DNA from: Candidatus Pacearchaeota archaeon
Lineage (GTDB): Archaea > Nanobdellota > Nanobdellia > Pacearchaeales > GW2011-AR1
Direction: 5' to 3'
NCBI GenBank assembly: GCA_002688335.1
Contig: NZCQ01000070.1
Location: 1-12,527 of the forward strand
DNA length: 12,527 nucleotides
Under the pieces are notes generated by a model. That model ran no database searches. It was given only the letters and a program-made list of their open reading frames with translations, and was not told where the DNA came from. Positions 12,421 to 12,527 of the stretch are shown in pieces. How positions within the stretch are numbered: the stretch's first letter is position 1; each line of letters starts with the position of its first letter. A program made the position numbers and the translations under genes.

Positions 12421-12425
12421 ATAAG
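12417..12425 (-). promoter_or_regulatory. TATA box of the korA operon
   Basis: On the minus strand this reads CTTATATAA, centred about 36 bases before the ATG. A start of transcription about 26 bases downstream would leave a leader of roughly ten bases holding the GAGGTG site. Confidence 0.6.
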
Positions 12426-12430
12426 GGTTG

Positions 12431-12527
12431 CTATAGAGAACTTTGCATAAATGTCATTTGCGAAGCAAATCAAGGCAAAGTTCTTCTTAGAGAATGAGAA
12501 AAACGGAGTTTTTCAAAGTTCTCTATA
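12431..12527. repeat. Nested hairpin element at the window end
   Basis: TATAGAGAACTTTG (12432-12445) is perfectly complementary to 12514-12527 at the very end of the window and may extend further. Part of the same left arm (AGAACTTTGC, 12437-12446) is also complementary to 12475-12484, so two folds compete. Inside are two short hairpins: ATTTGC/GCAAAT with loop GAA (12456-12470) and GAAAAAC/GTTTTTC with loop GGA (12498-12514). There is no ORF. The element is intergenic, upstream of korA, and resembles the hairpin cluster at 6581-6704 in design but not in core sequence. Confidence 0.7.

Noticed and set aside
1..12527. Mobile elements, integrases, defence systems or phage genes
   Set aside because: I looked for transposase, integrase, toxin-antitoxin, restriction or phage signatures and saw none; the tRNA-Phe shows no duplicated 3' end within the window to suggest an integrated element.

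Overview
The window looks like chromosomal DNA from an AT-rich archaeon, most likely a small-genome DPANN lineage of the Woesearchaeota/Pacearchaeota type. The archaeal evidence is direct: an archaeal-type D-aminoacyl-tRNA deacylase (DtdA), a non-form-I archaeal-style RuBisCO, a two-subunit 2-oxoacid:ferredoxin oxidoreductase, and many genes whose start codon lies about 25 bases downstream of a TATA-like box (leaderless transcription). The DPANN placement is inferred from AT content, tiny membrane proteins, tight gene packing and the gene mix; no rRNA or ribosomal protein is present to confirm it.

Layout. Bases 1-155 hold an inverted repeat and a tRNA-Phe(GAA). Bases 204-1079 form a small operon of two tiny membrane proteins and a pilin-like anchored protein. 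cysS (1125-2492) follows, then a pair of small membrane proteins (2514-2922). Bases 2958-4779 form a two-gene unit of RuBisCO large subunit plus a HIT-family nucleotide hydrolase. Bases 4816-6209 carry an MscS-type channel overlapping a small helical protein. A small membrane protein lies on the minus strand (6308-6547). Bases 6548-6798 form an intergenic region packed with hairpins. tsaC and dtdA overlap at 6799-8111. From 12385 down to 8124 the minus strand carries korA, a P-loop kinase-like gene, a 29-residue membrane peptide, korB, a flavodoxin and an unrecognised 160-residue protein. The window ends in another nest of hairpins (12431-12527).

How the genes fit together. One theme is translation and its quality control: tRNA-Phe, CysRS, TsaC (needed for the t6A tRNA modification) and DtdA (removal of D-amino acids from tRNA). 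A second is anaerobic, ferredoxin-linked carbon metabolism: KorAB with a nearby flavodoxin, and RuBisCO. In archaea such RuBisCOs usually act in nucleotide (AMP) salvage, and the adjacent HIT hydrolase could plausibly supply AMP, but the AMP phosphorylase and ribose-1,5-bisphosphate isomerase of that pathway are not in this window. A third theme is the envelope: MscS, the pilin-like protein and several very small membrane proteins.

The least explained parts are the intergenic hairpin families. They have short stems with mostly three-base loops, two near-identical copies within 105 bases, and related words at both ends of the window. Also notable are the RuBisCO with its unusual loop-6 sequence and HIT partner, and four membrane peptides or proteins of 29 to 59 residues that routine annotation would probably miss or discard.
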